A stretch of 61,723 nucleotides of DNA from positions 1-61,723 of the forward strand of contig JAFXZM010000065.1 of assembly GCA_017541275.1 (NCBI GenBank), in the 5' to 3' direction. The stretch comes from Oscillospiraceae bacterium (GTDB lineage: Bacteria; Bacillota; Clostridia; Oscillospirales; Ruminococcaceae). The notes beneath the pieces were generated by a model. It was given only the letters and a program-made list of their open reading frames with translations, was not told where the DNA came from and searched no databases. Each line of letters opens with the position of its first letter. Positions within the stretch are counted from its first letter, which is position 1. The position numbers were made by a program, and so were the translations under genes. This document shows positions 49,166-58,010 of the stretch, in pieces.

Positions 49166-50117
49166 ATGCTTCCGGCCGTTTGGGAATCAGATCATCCCAT
49201 TCCGTGTCCTTTCCTGCAAGGTGATCGACACAGTAACGCAGAATAAGCTGCGCATCATCCGCACGAACCTCGCCGTCTGAATTGACATCGGCATTTGCAA
49301 GACCCGTATGGAAATACGGTGTTGCAGTAATCTGCTCTGTCCGCTCATCGGCGACCGTGCCGCTGGCGAGCATGGTGACATAGTATTTCAGCGTGCGCTG
49401 TGCATCCGACGCATCGACATTCCCGTCACAGTTGATATCACCGCGCAGTAATGCGGGCTCGACGGTGATTGTCAGCGGCACAAATACCACTTCATCCTCA
49501 ATATGCTTGCTGCCGCTGCGGAGGTAGAGCTCCGGATCCAGCTTTCCGCCCGGCCCCGGACGGTCGCCGGTCGCAAGATAGACCCGGTACGTGCCGACGG
49601 GCGTATCCTGCGGCACCCGGACAGAAAAATGCAGGAATGAGCTCTCCGCATCCTCGACCTCACCGGTTCCGTTCTCCATCCAGCCCGGCGCATACCAGAG
49701 CACCGTATTCTCCAGTCCGCTTTCCTCGGAATACTGATTGTACCATGCCGTACTGTGATCCACGAAGAAGCTGGGCTTGCCGACCTCAATCGGCTCCTCC
49801 GTATTGATATCAATATCAATTTCCGTGCGGCTCGGATCGCGCGTAAAATCGCCATCCTCAATATGCAGCGGCGTATCGCTGAGCAGGTGCAGCATCATCG
49901 TGCTGATGCCGGTATAGTTCTCGATAAACAGCTCGCCGGAAAGCATCACATCGCCTGATTCCAGCTCACGCTGCATGACATAGTTCTTATCTGCCTTCAT
50001 CCGGAAGGTCATCGGTGCTGCGTCATCCTCCGCTGAAACCGGTACGGATGAAACCGCCAGCAATGCCGCACAAATTGCGGCTGCGCTGCGTCTGATTGTC
50101 TTGATCTGTTTATTCAT
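49164..50117 (-). CDS. Secreted dockerin protein with a cohesin-like beta-sandwich
   Basis: 317 residues, GGAGAT before ATG 50117. Signal peptide to about 29. Residues 32-212 are beta-rich (NYTGISTMMLHLLSDTPLHI, DIDINTEEPIEVGKPSFFVD, SSFLHFSVRVPQDTPVGTYR), with the overall feel of a cohesin or carbohydrate-binding sandwich, but no clear family. The rest is a dockerin with a long spacer between its loops (GDINCDGNVDASDAQRTLKY, then DVNSDGEVRADDAQLILRYC). The loop positions differ from those of the enzyme dockerins nearby, which suggests another cohesin partner. Function unknown. Confidence 0.78.
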   Translation of the reverse strand: MNKQIKTIRRSAAAICAALLAVSSVPVSAEDDAAPMTFRMKADKNYVMQRELESGDVMLSGELFIENYTGISTMMLHLLSDTPLHIEDGDFTRDPSRTEIDIDINTEEPIEVGKPSFFVDHSTAWYNQYSEESGLENTVLWYAPGWMENGTGEVEDAESSFLHFSVRVPQDTPVGTYRVYLATGDRPGPGGKLDPELYLRSGSKHIEDEVVFVPLTITVEPALLRGDINCDGNVDASDAQRTLKYYVTMLASGTVADERTEQITATPYFHTGLANADVNSDGEVRADDAQLILRYCVDHLAGKDTEWDDLIPKRPEA

Positions 50118-50234
50118 AAGCTTATCTCCGTTTTCATAGGATAGATAGGAAAGGGGGGATTTGTCATGCGCAAAACACCGCCGCGGTCTGTCATCCTGAT
50201 CTGGGGAAAAAGCTCTCCCCTGCCGTACCTCCGC

Positions 50235-52220
50235 TCAGCAGAGGCGGCTGCCCGCCGCAATGCTGTCATCCAGCATAACGAGCTTGATGCTGCCGTCAGG
50301 CTGCTCGACCGAACAGATCATGCCGCAGCTCTCGACACCGCAGAGCTTCACGGGCTTGAGGTTCGCGACGACCAGCAGCGTCTTTCCGACCAGCTCCTCC
50401 GGGCTGTACCACTTGGCGATGCCGGAAACGACCTGCCGCTCACCGATACCGTCAAATAATCTGAAGCAAAGCAGCTTATTGGATTTCTTCACCTTTTCGC
50501 AGGCAAGCACCTTTGCCGCACGGATATCGCTCTGTGCAAAGGTCTCAATGCCGATCTGCTCTGCGATCGGAGCGGGTGCTGCCTGCGGCGCCTCTGCTGC
50601 AGCGGCCGCCTCTGCGGCTGCCTTTTGTGCTTCTGCAAGCTCCTTCATCAGTGCATCTGCATTGACACGCACAAACATCGGCTTTGCTTCGCCGACTGAC
50701 GCGCCGTACTGCACACCGCCGAATACCTTGTAGCGGTCAAGCTCGCATTCGATTGCTTTGATCTCATCCGTTTCCGGTGTATGTGCAAGAATCTTCTCGG
50801 CTGTCTGCGGCATATAGGGCTTCAGCAGGCCGCCGATCACGCGGATGCCCGAAAGCAGATCGTACATGACCTTAGCCAGACGCGGGCGGCTTTCCTCGCT
50901 CTTGGCCAGCACCCACGGCGTTGTTTCATCAATATACTTATTGCAGCGGCTTGCCAGCGTCATGACCGTATTCAGTGCCTCGCTGACGCGGAAGCTGTCA
51001 AGCAGTCCGGTCATTTTTTCCGCTGCATGCTCTGCCATATCCTTCAGCTCTGCATCGCAGGCCTCCTCCGGTGCGCCGTCGATCAGCTCCGCAGACGGGA
51101 TGCTGCCGCCGAAATACTGATTCACCATTGCAACGGTGCGGTTGACCAGATTGCCCAGTGTGTTCGCAAGATCGGAATTGAAGCGCTCGATCATCGACTC
51201 ATAGGTAATCGAGCCATCCTGCGCAAAGGGCATCTCCGCAAGCAGATAATAGCGCACGGCATCGACGCCGAAACGGCTGACAAGCTCGTCTGCATAGATC
51301 ACGTTTCCGCGTGATTTGCTCATCTTGTCATTGCCGAACAGCATCCACGGATGACCGAACACCTTTTTCGGAATCGGCACACCGAGAGCATGGAGCATGA
51401 TTGTCCAGTAGATCGTATGGAAACGGACGATATCCTTGCCGATGATATGAACATCCGCAGGCCAGTATTTTTTGAACAGCTCGCCGTGATTGCCGTTGAC
51501 ATCATAACCAAGCGCCGTGATATAGTTTGAGAGCGCATCAATCCAGATATAGATGACATGCTTGTCATCAAACGGCACAGGAATGCCCCATTTGACCGTC
51601 GTGCGGGAGACACAGAGGTCCTGAAGGCCCTGCTTGATGAAATTATTGAGCATTTCCTTCTTGCGCGCCTCCGGATAGATGAAATCCGGATGCTCCTCGA
51701 TATACTGCTCAATCCAGTCCTGATACTTCGACAGCTTCAGGAAATAGGCCTCCTCGCGGGCATCGCGCACATCGCGGCCGCAGTCCGGGCATTTGCCGTC
51801 CTTGAGCTGCGATTCTGTCCAGAAGCTCTCGCAGGGCGTGCAGTATTTGCCGACATACTCGCCCTTATAGATATCGCCCTGATCGTAGAGGCGCTGAAAG
51901 ATGTCCTGCACGATTTTGGTATGCTTTTCATCCGTTGTACGGATGAACTGATTATAGGAGGTATTGAGCAGGTCGCAAATGCTGCGGATCTCACCGGCAA
52001 TGCGGTCAACATGCTCCTGCGGGGTAATGCCCGCTTCCTTCGCGATCTCCTCGATCTTCTGTCCGTGCTCATCGGTGCCTGTCAGAAAATATACATCATA
52101 GCCCTGCATCCGGCGAAATCTTGCGAGCGTATCAGTCATCACGATTTCGTAGGTATTGCCGATATGCGGCTTGCGGGAGGTATATGCGATTGCGGTTGTC
52201 AGATAATAGGGTTCATGCAT
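50235..52220 (-). CDS. metG: Methionyl-tRNA synthetase
   Basis: 661 residues, AAAGGAG upstream. Cytoplasmic class I synthetase that charges tRNA-Met. ATP motifs: PHIGNTYEIV (HIGH form) and NDKMSKSRGNV (KMSKS). The zinc-knuckle region YCTPCESFWTESQL, CPDCGRDV is present. The C-terminal dimerising tRNA-binding domain (about 560-661, AQSDIRAAKVLACEKVKKSN) is kept, and an Ala-rich linker lies before it. Length fits the Firmicutes form. One reading frame, own promoter. Confidence 0.97.
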   Translation of the reverse strand: MHEPYYLTTAIAYTSRKPHIGNTYEIVMTDTLARFRRMQGYDVYFLTGTDEHGQKIEEIAKEAGITPQEHVDRIAGEIRSICDLLNTSYNQFIRTTDEKHTKIVQDIFQRLYDQGDIYKGEYVGKYCTPCESFWTESQLKDGKCPDCGRDVRDAREEAYFLKLSKYQDWIEQYIEEHPDFIYPEARKKEMLNNFIKQGLQDLCVSRTTVKWGIPVPFDDKHVIYIWIDALSNYITALGYDVNGNHGELFKKYWPADVHIIGKDIVRFHTIYWTIMLHALGVPIPKKVFGHPWMLFGNDKMSKSRGNVIYADELVSRFGVDAVRYYLLAEMPFAQDGSITYESMIERFNSDLANTLGNLVNRTVAMVNQYFGGSIPSAELIDGAPEEACDAELKDMAEHAAEKMTGLLDSFRVSEALNTVMTLASRCNKYIDETTPWVLAKSEESRPRLAKVMYDLLSGIRVIGGLLKPYMPQTAEKILAHTPETDEIKAIECELDRYKVFGGVQYGASVGEAKPMFVRVNADALMKELAEAQKAAAEAAAAAEAPQAAPAPIAEQIGIETFAQSDIRAAKVLACEKVKKSNKLLCFRLFDGIGERQVVSGIAKWYSPEELVGKTLLVVANLKPVKLCGVESCGMICSVEQPDGSIKLVMLDDSIAAGSRLC

Positions 52221-52261
52221 GGGAAACAGTCTCCTTTCGGAACAATGTGATAGATGATTCT

Positions 52262-52290
52262 ATTATAACATAGAATGCGAAAAAGTGCAA
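52262..52290 (-). promoter_or_regulatory. Promoter of metG
   Basis: On the minus strand TTGCAC, 17 bases, TATAAT. No T-box leader is visible. Confidence 0.7.
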
Positions 52291-52354
52291 TGGGGAATAC
52301 AAGAAAAAACGACAAGAATGAAAGGACGGGAGCAAAACCGGAGGCCGGCAGCTT

Positions 52355-53215
52355 TCAGTCAGCCTTGGGGTGATAAAACCGGCCGGACAGCGTCTGTGTT
52401 TTGACCTCGTTGATGAATGCCTCCGGGTCGGCCTCCCGGATGACACGGATGACGCGCTTTGATTCCGCCGCCGAAACGACCGAATACACCACATGCCGCT
52501 CGCAGTGGCCGTATGAGCCCTCCCCCTCCAGCACCGTCGCGCCGTGCTGACTGATATTGTAGATCGCATTGCACACTGCAACCGGCTTCGTCGTGACAAC
52601 AAACAGCGTGCTCTGCTGATATTTGCGGTAAAGCGTCCGGATGACTGCCGTTGAGGTGTACTGGAATATGATCGAATACAGCGCCTTATCCCAGCCGAAA
52701 ATAAGACCAGCGATGCAGAGAATCACAACATTGAAGCCCAGTATGATGCCGTTGGAATCCATGCCGCGGCGCTCGGAAAGAAAGATCGAGATGAAATCGG
52801 TGCCGCCGGAGGTCGCGCCCGCATTCAGACAGAGCGCGATCGACGCGCCGTGTATCAGGCCGCCGAATATGCTGATAAGCAGAATATCCTGCGTGACAAT
52901 ATGCTGCGGAATGATATCTGTGAAAATACTGTTGCAGACGATCATAACGCACGAAAACAGCGTGAAGTTCCGGCCGATGAACCGGAATCCGATCCATACC
53001 GGCACTACGTTCAGCAGCAGATTGACAGGCGTGAACGGCAGATCGACCGCAAAAACCGCTGCTGCAAGCCGCTGCACCAGAATCGTCAGTCCGGCAACAC
53101 CGCCGGGATACAGACCGGCGGTGTCGATAAACGTCTTTTTATTGAGCGCGAGAAGAAATGCCGCGCTGACGACGGCGGTCAGGGTCAGAATGCTCCGGCT
53201 CAGGCTGCGTTTCAT
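52355..53215 (-). CDS. YitT family membrane protein (DUF161/DUF2179)
   Basis: 286 residues from ATG 53215 (GGGAG 11 bases upstream; a GTG at 53224 is too close). Five or six membrane segments cover about 10-200, with the family marks GLYPGGVAGLTIL and NAGATSGGTDFISIFLSERR. The C-terminal DUF2179 soluble domain follows (VVTTKPVAVCNAIYNISQHG, GRFYHPKAD). YitT proteins are broadly spread in Firmicutes and have no settled role. It lies between metG and the CydDC-like genes, 25 bases after CydC. Confidence 0.9.
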   Translation of the reverse strand: MKRSLSRSILTLTAVVSAAFLLALNKKTFIDTAGLYPGGVAGLTILVQRLAAAVFAVDLPFTPVNLLLNVVPVWIGFRFIGRNFTLFSCVMIVCNSIFTDIIPQHIVTQDILLISIFGGLIHGASIALCLNAGATSGGTDFISIFLSERRGMDSNGIILGFNVVILCIAGLIFGWDKALYSIIFQYTSTAVIRTLYRKYQQSTLFVVTTKPVAVCNAIYNISQHGATVLEGEGSYGHCERHVVYSVVSAAESKRVIRVIREADPEAFINEVKTQTLSGRFYHPKAD

Positions 53216-53239
53216 ATGATGCACGGCTCCCTTCTGCGG

Positions 53240-54937
53240 TTATGGGTCGGAAAGGCTGTCGTCAAGCGCACAGACGGTATCGGCAATGCGCACAGTCGAA
53301 AGGCGGTGCGTGACCAGCACGACGGTTTTGCCGCCGGATTCCTCGCGCAGAGCCTTCAGGATGACCGCTTCATTCAGGCTGTCAAGATTGCTGGTCGGCT
53401 CATCCAGCAGCATAAACGGTGCTCCGTGGAGGAATGCGCGCGCAAGACCGATGCGCTGCCGCTCGCCGCCGGAGAGCGTTTCGCCCAGCTCCCCGACCTG
53501 TGTCTGATAGCCCGCAGGCAGCGAGAGGATAAAATCGTGAATCGCAGCCTTTTTGCAGGCCGCTTCGATCTCCTCATTCGATGCACCGGGCTTGCCGATG
53601 CGGACATTGTTCGCGATCGTATCACGGAACAGATGCGTTTCCTGTGTCATATAGCTCTCCATGGCGCGGAGATCGGGCGTGTTGATACGGTTGATATCGC
53701 GCCCGGATATTGAGATCATGCCGATCTCAGGCTCCCAGAAGCGCATCAGCAGCTTCAGCAGCGTTGATTTGCCGCAGCCAGAGCGTCCTGTTATGCCGAT
53801 AACCGTATTCTGCGGAAAATTCATCGAAATATGCTCCAGAACAGGGCTTCCGCCGCGGTAGCTGAAGCTGAGCTCCTGACAGGATGCGCCGGAAAAGGTC
53901 AGCGGCTTTTTCCATGTAATCTCCGGTGTCTCCGGCTTCTCGGAAAGCAGCGAGAGTACCCGGCCGGCTGCGGCAGAGGTGTTTTGCAGCGACGAGCCGA
54001 GTGCTGCGAGCGCCGTGACAGGCCCGAATGACGACATCAGCGCGATGACCGAGATCAGCGCAGTCCCGCAGTTGATCGAGTGCGCACAGCACAGCTTGGC
54101 CGCAAGCAGCAGCATGCCCAGATCAGATAGAATGATAACCGCATCAGTCAGCGCTGCATTGAAGCCGGTCAGATTGCTGAGCTTCTTCTGCGCACCGGAA
54201 AGCGATGCAGACTGCGCCCGCAGACGTTGTGCGCGCGCTTCGCCGTCCTGATATTGCAGAGTTTCATCGAGGCCGCGAATGCTCTCCAGCATAAACGAGG
54301 CCATGTCCGCAGACCGTCTGCGCACCTGCTCGCCGGTACCGCTGCCGTGCTTCATGATGACAAGCGGGACGACAATACCGACAAGGAGGTATGCCAGCAG
54401 CCCCGCGAAGCCAAGCAGCAGATGATAATGCGCGAGGAAAATCACCATGACAAGCTCTGTGAGCAGTGCGATGCAGACCGGTGAAACGGTATGTGCAAAG
54501 AATACCTCCATCAGCTCGACATCGGCCGTAATAAGCGCGATGAGATCGCCGCGCTGCCGTCCCTCCAGCTTTGCCGGACAGAGCCGCCGCAGCGCCGCAA
54601 ACACCTGATCGCGGATATTCGCCAGCAGTGTGAATGCAATATAATGATTCGTGCGCTGCTCGATATAGCGCAGCACAGCGCGTGCCAATGCAAAAATCAC
54701 CAGACAGACGCAGACGGTCATGAGAGAGAAGGGGGGGTCATCCTGTATCACGCTGCAGATGCCGTAACCGCCGAACACCGGAATCAGAATCGCTGCGAGA
54801 TAGCTCAGTGTTCCCGCTGCGACGGCCAGTGCCATGTATCCGGCAAGCGGTCTGACCAGCATCAGCATCCGCAGCAAGACTGTAAACTGCTCCCGCAGGC
54901 CCTTCGGTGCCTGCTGCTCCGATATCTGATTGCTCAT
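53240..54937 (-). CDS. CydC-like ABC exporter subunit
   Basis: 565 residues. Six membrane segments (about 30-300) and a C-terminal ATPase: GITGRSGCGKSTLLKLLMRF (Walker A), ETLSGGERQRIGLARAFL (signature), FMLLDEPTSNLDSL (Walker B), VTHRLST (H-loop). The start overlaps the stop of the partner gene by four bases (54934-54937). CydDC pairs export cysteine/glutathione and allow cytochrome bd assembly in aerobes; there is no cydAB next to it here, so the substrate may be different in this anaerobe. Confidence 0.85.
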   Translation of the reverse strand: MSNQISEQQAPKGLREQFTVLLRMLMLVRPLAGYMALAVAAGTLSYLAAILIPVFGGYGICSVIQDDPPFSLMTVCVCLVIFALARAVLRYIEQRTNHYIAFTLLANIRDQVFAALRRLCPAKLEGRQRGDLIALITADVELMEVFFAHTVSPVCIALLTELVMVIFLAHYHLLLGFAGLLAYLLVGIVVPLVIMKHGSGTGEQVRRRSADMASFMLESIRGLDETLQYQDGEARAQRLRAQSASLSGAQKKLSNLTGFNAALTDAVIILSDLGMLLLAAKLCCAHSINCGTALISVIALMSSFGPVTALAALGSSLQNTSAAAGRVLSLLSEKPETPEITWKKPLTFSGASCQELSFSYRGGSPVLEHISMNFPQNTVIGITGRSGCGKSTLLKLLMRFWEPEIGMISISGRDINRINTPDLRAMESYMTQETHLFRDTIANNVRIGKPGASNEEIEAACKKAAIHDFILSLPAGYQTQVGELGETLSGGERQRIGLARAFLHGAPFMLLDEPTSNLDSLNEAVILKALREESGGKTVVLVTHRLSTVRIADTVCALDDSLSDP

Positions 54938-56682
54938 GAGTCCGGTTCCTCCTCTCCGAAATGTTCGAGCTTCTGCTGTGTTTCCCAGAGATGCTTGTAG
55001 ACGCCCTTCTGCCGCAGCAGCCGGTCATGCGTGCCGCGCTCTGCGACTGTGCCGTCGCGCATGACATAGATGCAGTCTGCTTTGACCGCATTTGCAAGGC
55101 GGTGCGTGATGAGAATAACGGTTTTTTGCTTGGCCAGCCGGCTGATCTGCCGCATGACGATTTCCTCGCTCTCGGCGTCGATGCAGCTAGTCGCCTCATC
55201 GAATATATAAATCGGAGAATCATGCAGCACGGCGCGAGCCAGTGCGAGACGCTGGCGCTGTCCGCCGGAGAGATTGCCGCCGAATTCTGTCAGCTCGGTA
55301 TCGAGTCCCTTGCGTGCCCGGAAGAAGTCCCACAGCGCACAGCTCCGCAGAACGCTTATCATGCGGTTGTCCGGCACATCGGGAGCGGCGGGGCGCAGGT
55401 TTTCCCGAACAGTGCCGCGAAAAAGCGTGCTTTCTGCCCCGACATACGTGATCGCATCCATGCGGCTTTTAATGAAAACCTGGTGCAGATCCTTTCCGCC
55501 GACAGTTACCTTGCCGGAATCCGGTATCAGTCTGCCGGTCAGAAGTCCGGCAACGGTTGTTTTTCCCGATCCGCTTTCGCCGACAATCGCGATCAGGCGG
55601 TTTTTTTGTGCCGTAATGCTGACGCTGTGCAGAATTTCACGGTCGCCGTCATACGAAAAGCGGACATTGCTCATCCGCAGTTCACCGCCCTGCGGCGAAA
55701 GCGAGCCGTTCGGCCGGTGCGGAACCCGTGCGCCGAGAAATGCGAAAATACGGTCGCTTGCCGCCACGCCGTTCATTGCAACATGGAAATAGCTGCCCAG
55801 CCGCCGCATCGGCAGGAAGAAATCCGCAGAGAGCAGGATCATGAAGATGCAGGCGCGCAGCGTGATGCTGCCGCCGGAATACGCGGCGGCTGCCACTGCA
55901 ATGCCGAGTGCTGCACCGCCGTATGCAAAGAAATCCATGACAGTCACGGAATTGAGCTGCATCGTCAGCACCTTCATCGTGATATCGCGGAAATGCAGCG
56001 ATTCCGCATGCATCTGCTCCTGCTTCATTTCGTCAGACTGATAGATCTTCAGCGTTGTCATTCCCTGCAAATTTTCCAGAAAAGAGCTGCCGAGCTGCGT
56101 ATAATCGCCCCAGTATTTGGAGAACAGCTTTTTCGCGAGCTTCTGCACAACGATGATCGCAGCCGGAATCAGCGGAACACAGATCATCAGGATCACTGCC
56201 GCGCGGACGCAGCCTGCAATGATGAACAGCACAAACAATGTCAGCGGAGCGAGCAGGGCATAGAAAAGCTGCGGCAGATACAGCCCGAAATAGCTCTCAA
56301 GCTGATCGACGCCCTCGGTCGTTATCTGTACCAGCTCCGCGGTCTCCGTATGCATCCGGTAATCCGGCCCCAGCCGCAGCAGCTTGTCATAGATGCGGGC
56401 GCGGAGGGTTTGCTTGACCGTTCGCGAGGCCAGATAGCTCATACGAACCGCCAGAAAGCCCGTGGCTGCCCGCACAGCCAGCACCGCCGCAAAGATCAGC
56501 GCCGTTCCGGCCAGCGGAGTGTATGCGTCCTGACGGTACAGTATGGCGAAAAGATCGGCCGCTGTGAAAATCATAAAGGCATTGCAGAGCAGTCCAAGCC
56601 ACTGAAGCAGCACGTTTCCTGCGATGTATCGCCGGCTGCCCCGGCATAACTGCAAAAGCTGTCTGTTAAACATTTCGCTCAC
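54934..56682 (-). CDS. CydD-like ABC exporter subunit
   Basis: 582 residues. Half-transporter with six membrane segments and ATPase motifs VGESGSGKTTVAGLLTGR, FGGNLSGGQRQRLALARAVL, IYIFDEATSCIDA, ITHRLA. FAYGGAALGIAVAAAAYSGG matches the CydD-type cytoplasmic loop and membrane part. Translationally coupled with the CydC-like gene. The first gene after a promoter at 56712-56740. The pair likely works as a heterodimer in the membrane. Confidence 0.85.
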   Translation of the reverse strand: MSEMFNRQLLQLCRGSRRYIAGNVLLQWLGLLCNAFMIFTAADLFAILYRQDAYTPLAGTALIFAAVLAVRAATGFLAVRMSYLASRTVKQTLRARIYDKLLRLGPDYRMHTETAELVQITTEGVDQLESYFGLYLPQLFYALLAPLTLFVLFIIAGCVRAAVILMICVPLIPAAIIVVQKLAKKLFSKYWGDYTQLGSSFLENLQGMTTLKIYQSDEMKQEQMHAESLHFRDITMKVLTMQLNSVTVMDFFAYGGAALGIAVAAAAYSGGSITLRACIFMILLSADFFLPMRRLGSYFHVAMNGVAASDRIFAFLGARVPHRPNGSLSPQGGELRMSNVRFSYDGDREILHSVSITAQKNRLIAIVGESGSGKTTVAGLLTGRLIPDSGKVTVGGKDLHQVFIKSRMDAITYVGAESTLFRGTVRENLRPAAPDVPDNRMISVLRSCALWDFFRARKGLDTELTEFGGNLSGGQRQRLALARAVLHDSPIYIFDEATSCIDAESEEIVMRQISRLAKQKTVILITHRLANAVKADCIYVMRDGTVAERGTHDRLLRQKGVYKHLWETQQKLEHFGEEEPDS

Positions 56683-56711
56683 CTCAGTTTGATTCAGGAT
56701 GATATGCCTCT

Positions 56712-56740
56712 ATTATATCACATCAACCGAAAAAAGGCAA
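56712..56740 (-). promoter_or_regulatory. Promoter of the CydDC-like pair
   Basis: On the minus strand TTGCCT, 17 bases, TATAAT. Confidence 0.65.
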
Positions 56741-56805
56741 TGTATTCACTGAAATCTTTTCAGATTATACAATCAGTTTTTCTATGCTGACCGATTCCGG
56801 ACAAA

Positions 56806-56835
56806 AAAAGACTGCTGCAAGAAGCAGCAGTCTTT
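56806..56835 (-). terminator. Terminator of the ScaC-like gene
   Basis: 13-base perfect stem AAAAGACTGCTGC / GCAGCAGTCTTTT with a 4-base loop, and a minus-strand T run. Confidence 0.88.
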
Positions 56836-56853
56836 TCAGAGAATCAACTGTGA

Positions 56854-57693
56854 TTATTTTGTTGCAAGATCACCAATCTTGATATAGCCTGCCATGTATC
56901 TCATGAGCTTAGACAGGTCATTACTATCCGCTCTGCCGTCATGTGTGACGTCAGCATTGTTCTTGCCCTGATCTGTGACATCGTCGTCCTTCAGAGTATC
57001 GTCACTGCCGACCAGACGAGCAAGCAGAACGCTGTCTCTGACATCAACATCACCGTTGCAGTCAACGTCGCCCCAAACTGCGTTAGAAGGCGGAGTGGTG
57101 GTCTCCTCGTCGCCGATCGTGACAGAGCCGGCGGTGAAGGAAGCGGCGTAATCGGTCTGGCTGCCGTCAACGGCAACAGCCGAGAACAAGGTGTCCTTGT
57201 TTGCGCCGCCGCCCGGATATTCCGCACGGTCAACAGAAACGCCTTCGAGCTTTGCAACAGAGCCCTTTGCGGCATTGGACTTCGCAGTACCGGTAATGGT
57301 CACGAATGTACCGCTTTTCTTGATCCAGTAGGAAGAATCCTCAAGGCCGGTGGACCAGACAATAATGACCTGAGAGCCGTTGTCCTTCCAGTTGAATACG
57401 GTATCGCCGTAATCGCCTTCCTGAGACTTTGCGCCGGTATCGCCGACGGTACCCAGTGAGACATCAGAGATGGTGAGCAGTGTCTCATCATAGTCGATCG
57501 CGAAGTCGATCGAGTTGAGACCTGAAGACGGAACGGATCCAAGATCAACCGTAACGGAGAACTTCTCGCCGGCACTGACCTTATCCTTACCAATGGTAAC
57601 CTGAACCGAATCAGCAGCACTTGCAGAAATGCCCGTTGCAGCAACGGTCATAGCCAGAGCCATCAGACCCGAAACAATCTTTGCTTTTTTCAT
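56854..57693 (-). CDS. Cohesin-dockerin protein, ScaC-like adaptor scaffoldin
   Basis: 279 residues from ATG 57693 (GGAGG 9 bases upstream; ATG 57699 is the alternative). Signal peptide to about 26. A single cohesin at about 28-194: VTIGKDKVSAGEKFSVTVDL, LNSIDFAIDYDETLLTISDV, a jelly-roll of nine-strand type. After a short TTTPPS linker comes a dockerin at 207-270 (GDVDCNGDVDVRDSVLLARL; ADVTHDGRADSNDLSKLMRY), of a sequence class unlike the enzyme dockerins nearby. In R. flavefaciens, ScaC with this order docks on the main scaffoldin and offers its cohesin to another group of enzymes. A long leader and a wide inverted repeat precede it. Confidence 0.88.
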   Translation of the reverse strand: MKKAKIVSGLMALAMTVAATGISASAADSVQVTIGKDKVSAGEKFSVTVDLGSVPSSGLNSIDFAIDYDETLLTISDVSLGTVGDTGAKSQEGDYGDTVFNWKDNGSQVIIVWSTGLEDSSYWIKKSGTFVTITGTAKSNAAKGSVAKLEGVSVDRAEYPGGGANKDTLFSAVAVDGSQTDYAASFTAGSVTIGDEETTTPPSNAVWGDVDCNGDVDVRDSVLLARLVGSDDTLKDDDVTDQGKNNADVTHDGRADSNDLSKLMRYMAGYIKIGDLATK

Positions 57694-57809
57694 GTTCATA
57701 CTCCTCCAAATATTTATGTACGGATTATCATAACAGTCGGGCGGCTGCCAGACTGCTGCCGGGATGCAGAGGTCCCCTTCTTCCTCTGTGTCCTTATGAT
57801 ACCACTTAT

Positions 57810-57838
57810 ATCTTAACTGAAACTGAAAAAAAAAGCAA
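57810..57838 (-). promoter_or_regulatory. Probable promoter of the ScaC-like gene
   Basis: On the minus strand TTGCTT, 17 bases, TAAGAT: a weak promoter, about 110 bases before the start codon. Confidence 0.5.
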
Positions 57839-57842
57839 TGAT

Positions 57843-57882
57843 ATTTTGTATCATCTTTATGACTTATTTGAGGATACAAAAT
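57843..57882. promoter_or_regulatory. Wide inverted repeat upstream of the ScaC-like promoter
   Basis: ATTTTGTATC and GATACAAAAT, 10-base perfect arms separated by 20 bases (two helical turns). The near arm is 5 bases from the -35 box, a position typical of activator binding. Confidence 0.5.
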
Positions 57883-57956
57883 GACAGTTTGCAGTATATT
57901 GACCTATAAAATGCAAATTTTGGCAAAATCGTCGCATTTTGTCCGGATAAAAAAGC

Positions 57957-57986
57957 ACACCTGCCGCAAGTTGTACCGACAGGTGT
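57957..57986 (-). terminator. Terminator of rpsB-tsf
   Basis: ACACCTG-CCG / CG-CAGGTGT stem (one mismatch) followed on the minus strand by GCTTTTTTATC. Confidence 0.7.
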
Positions 57987-58010
57987 ACTGTTTTACCGGA
58001 TTCTGCCCGA

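Noticed and set aside
52221-52354. T-box leader before metG.
   Set aside because: The leader from the promoter is only about 40 bases and holds no specifier loop or T-box sequence.
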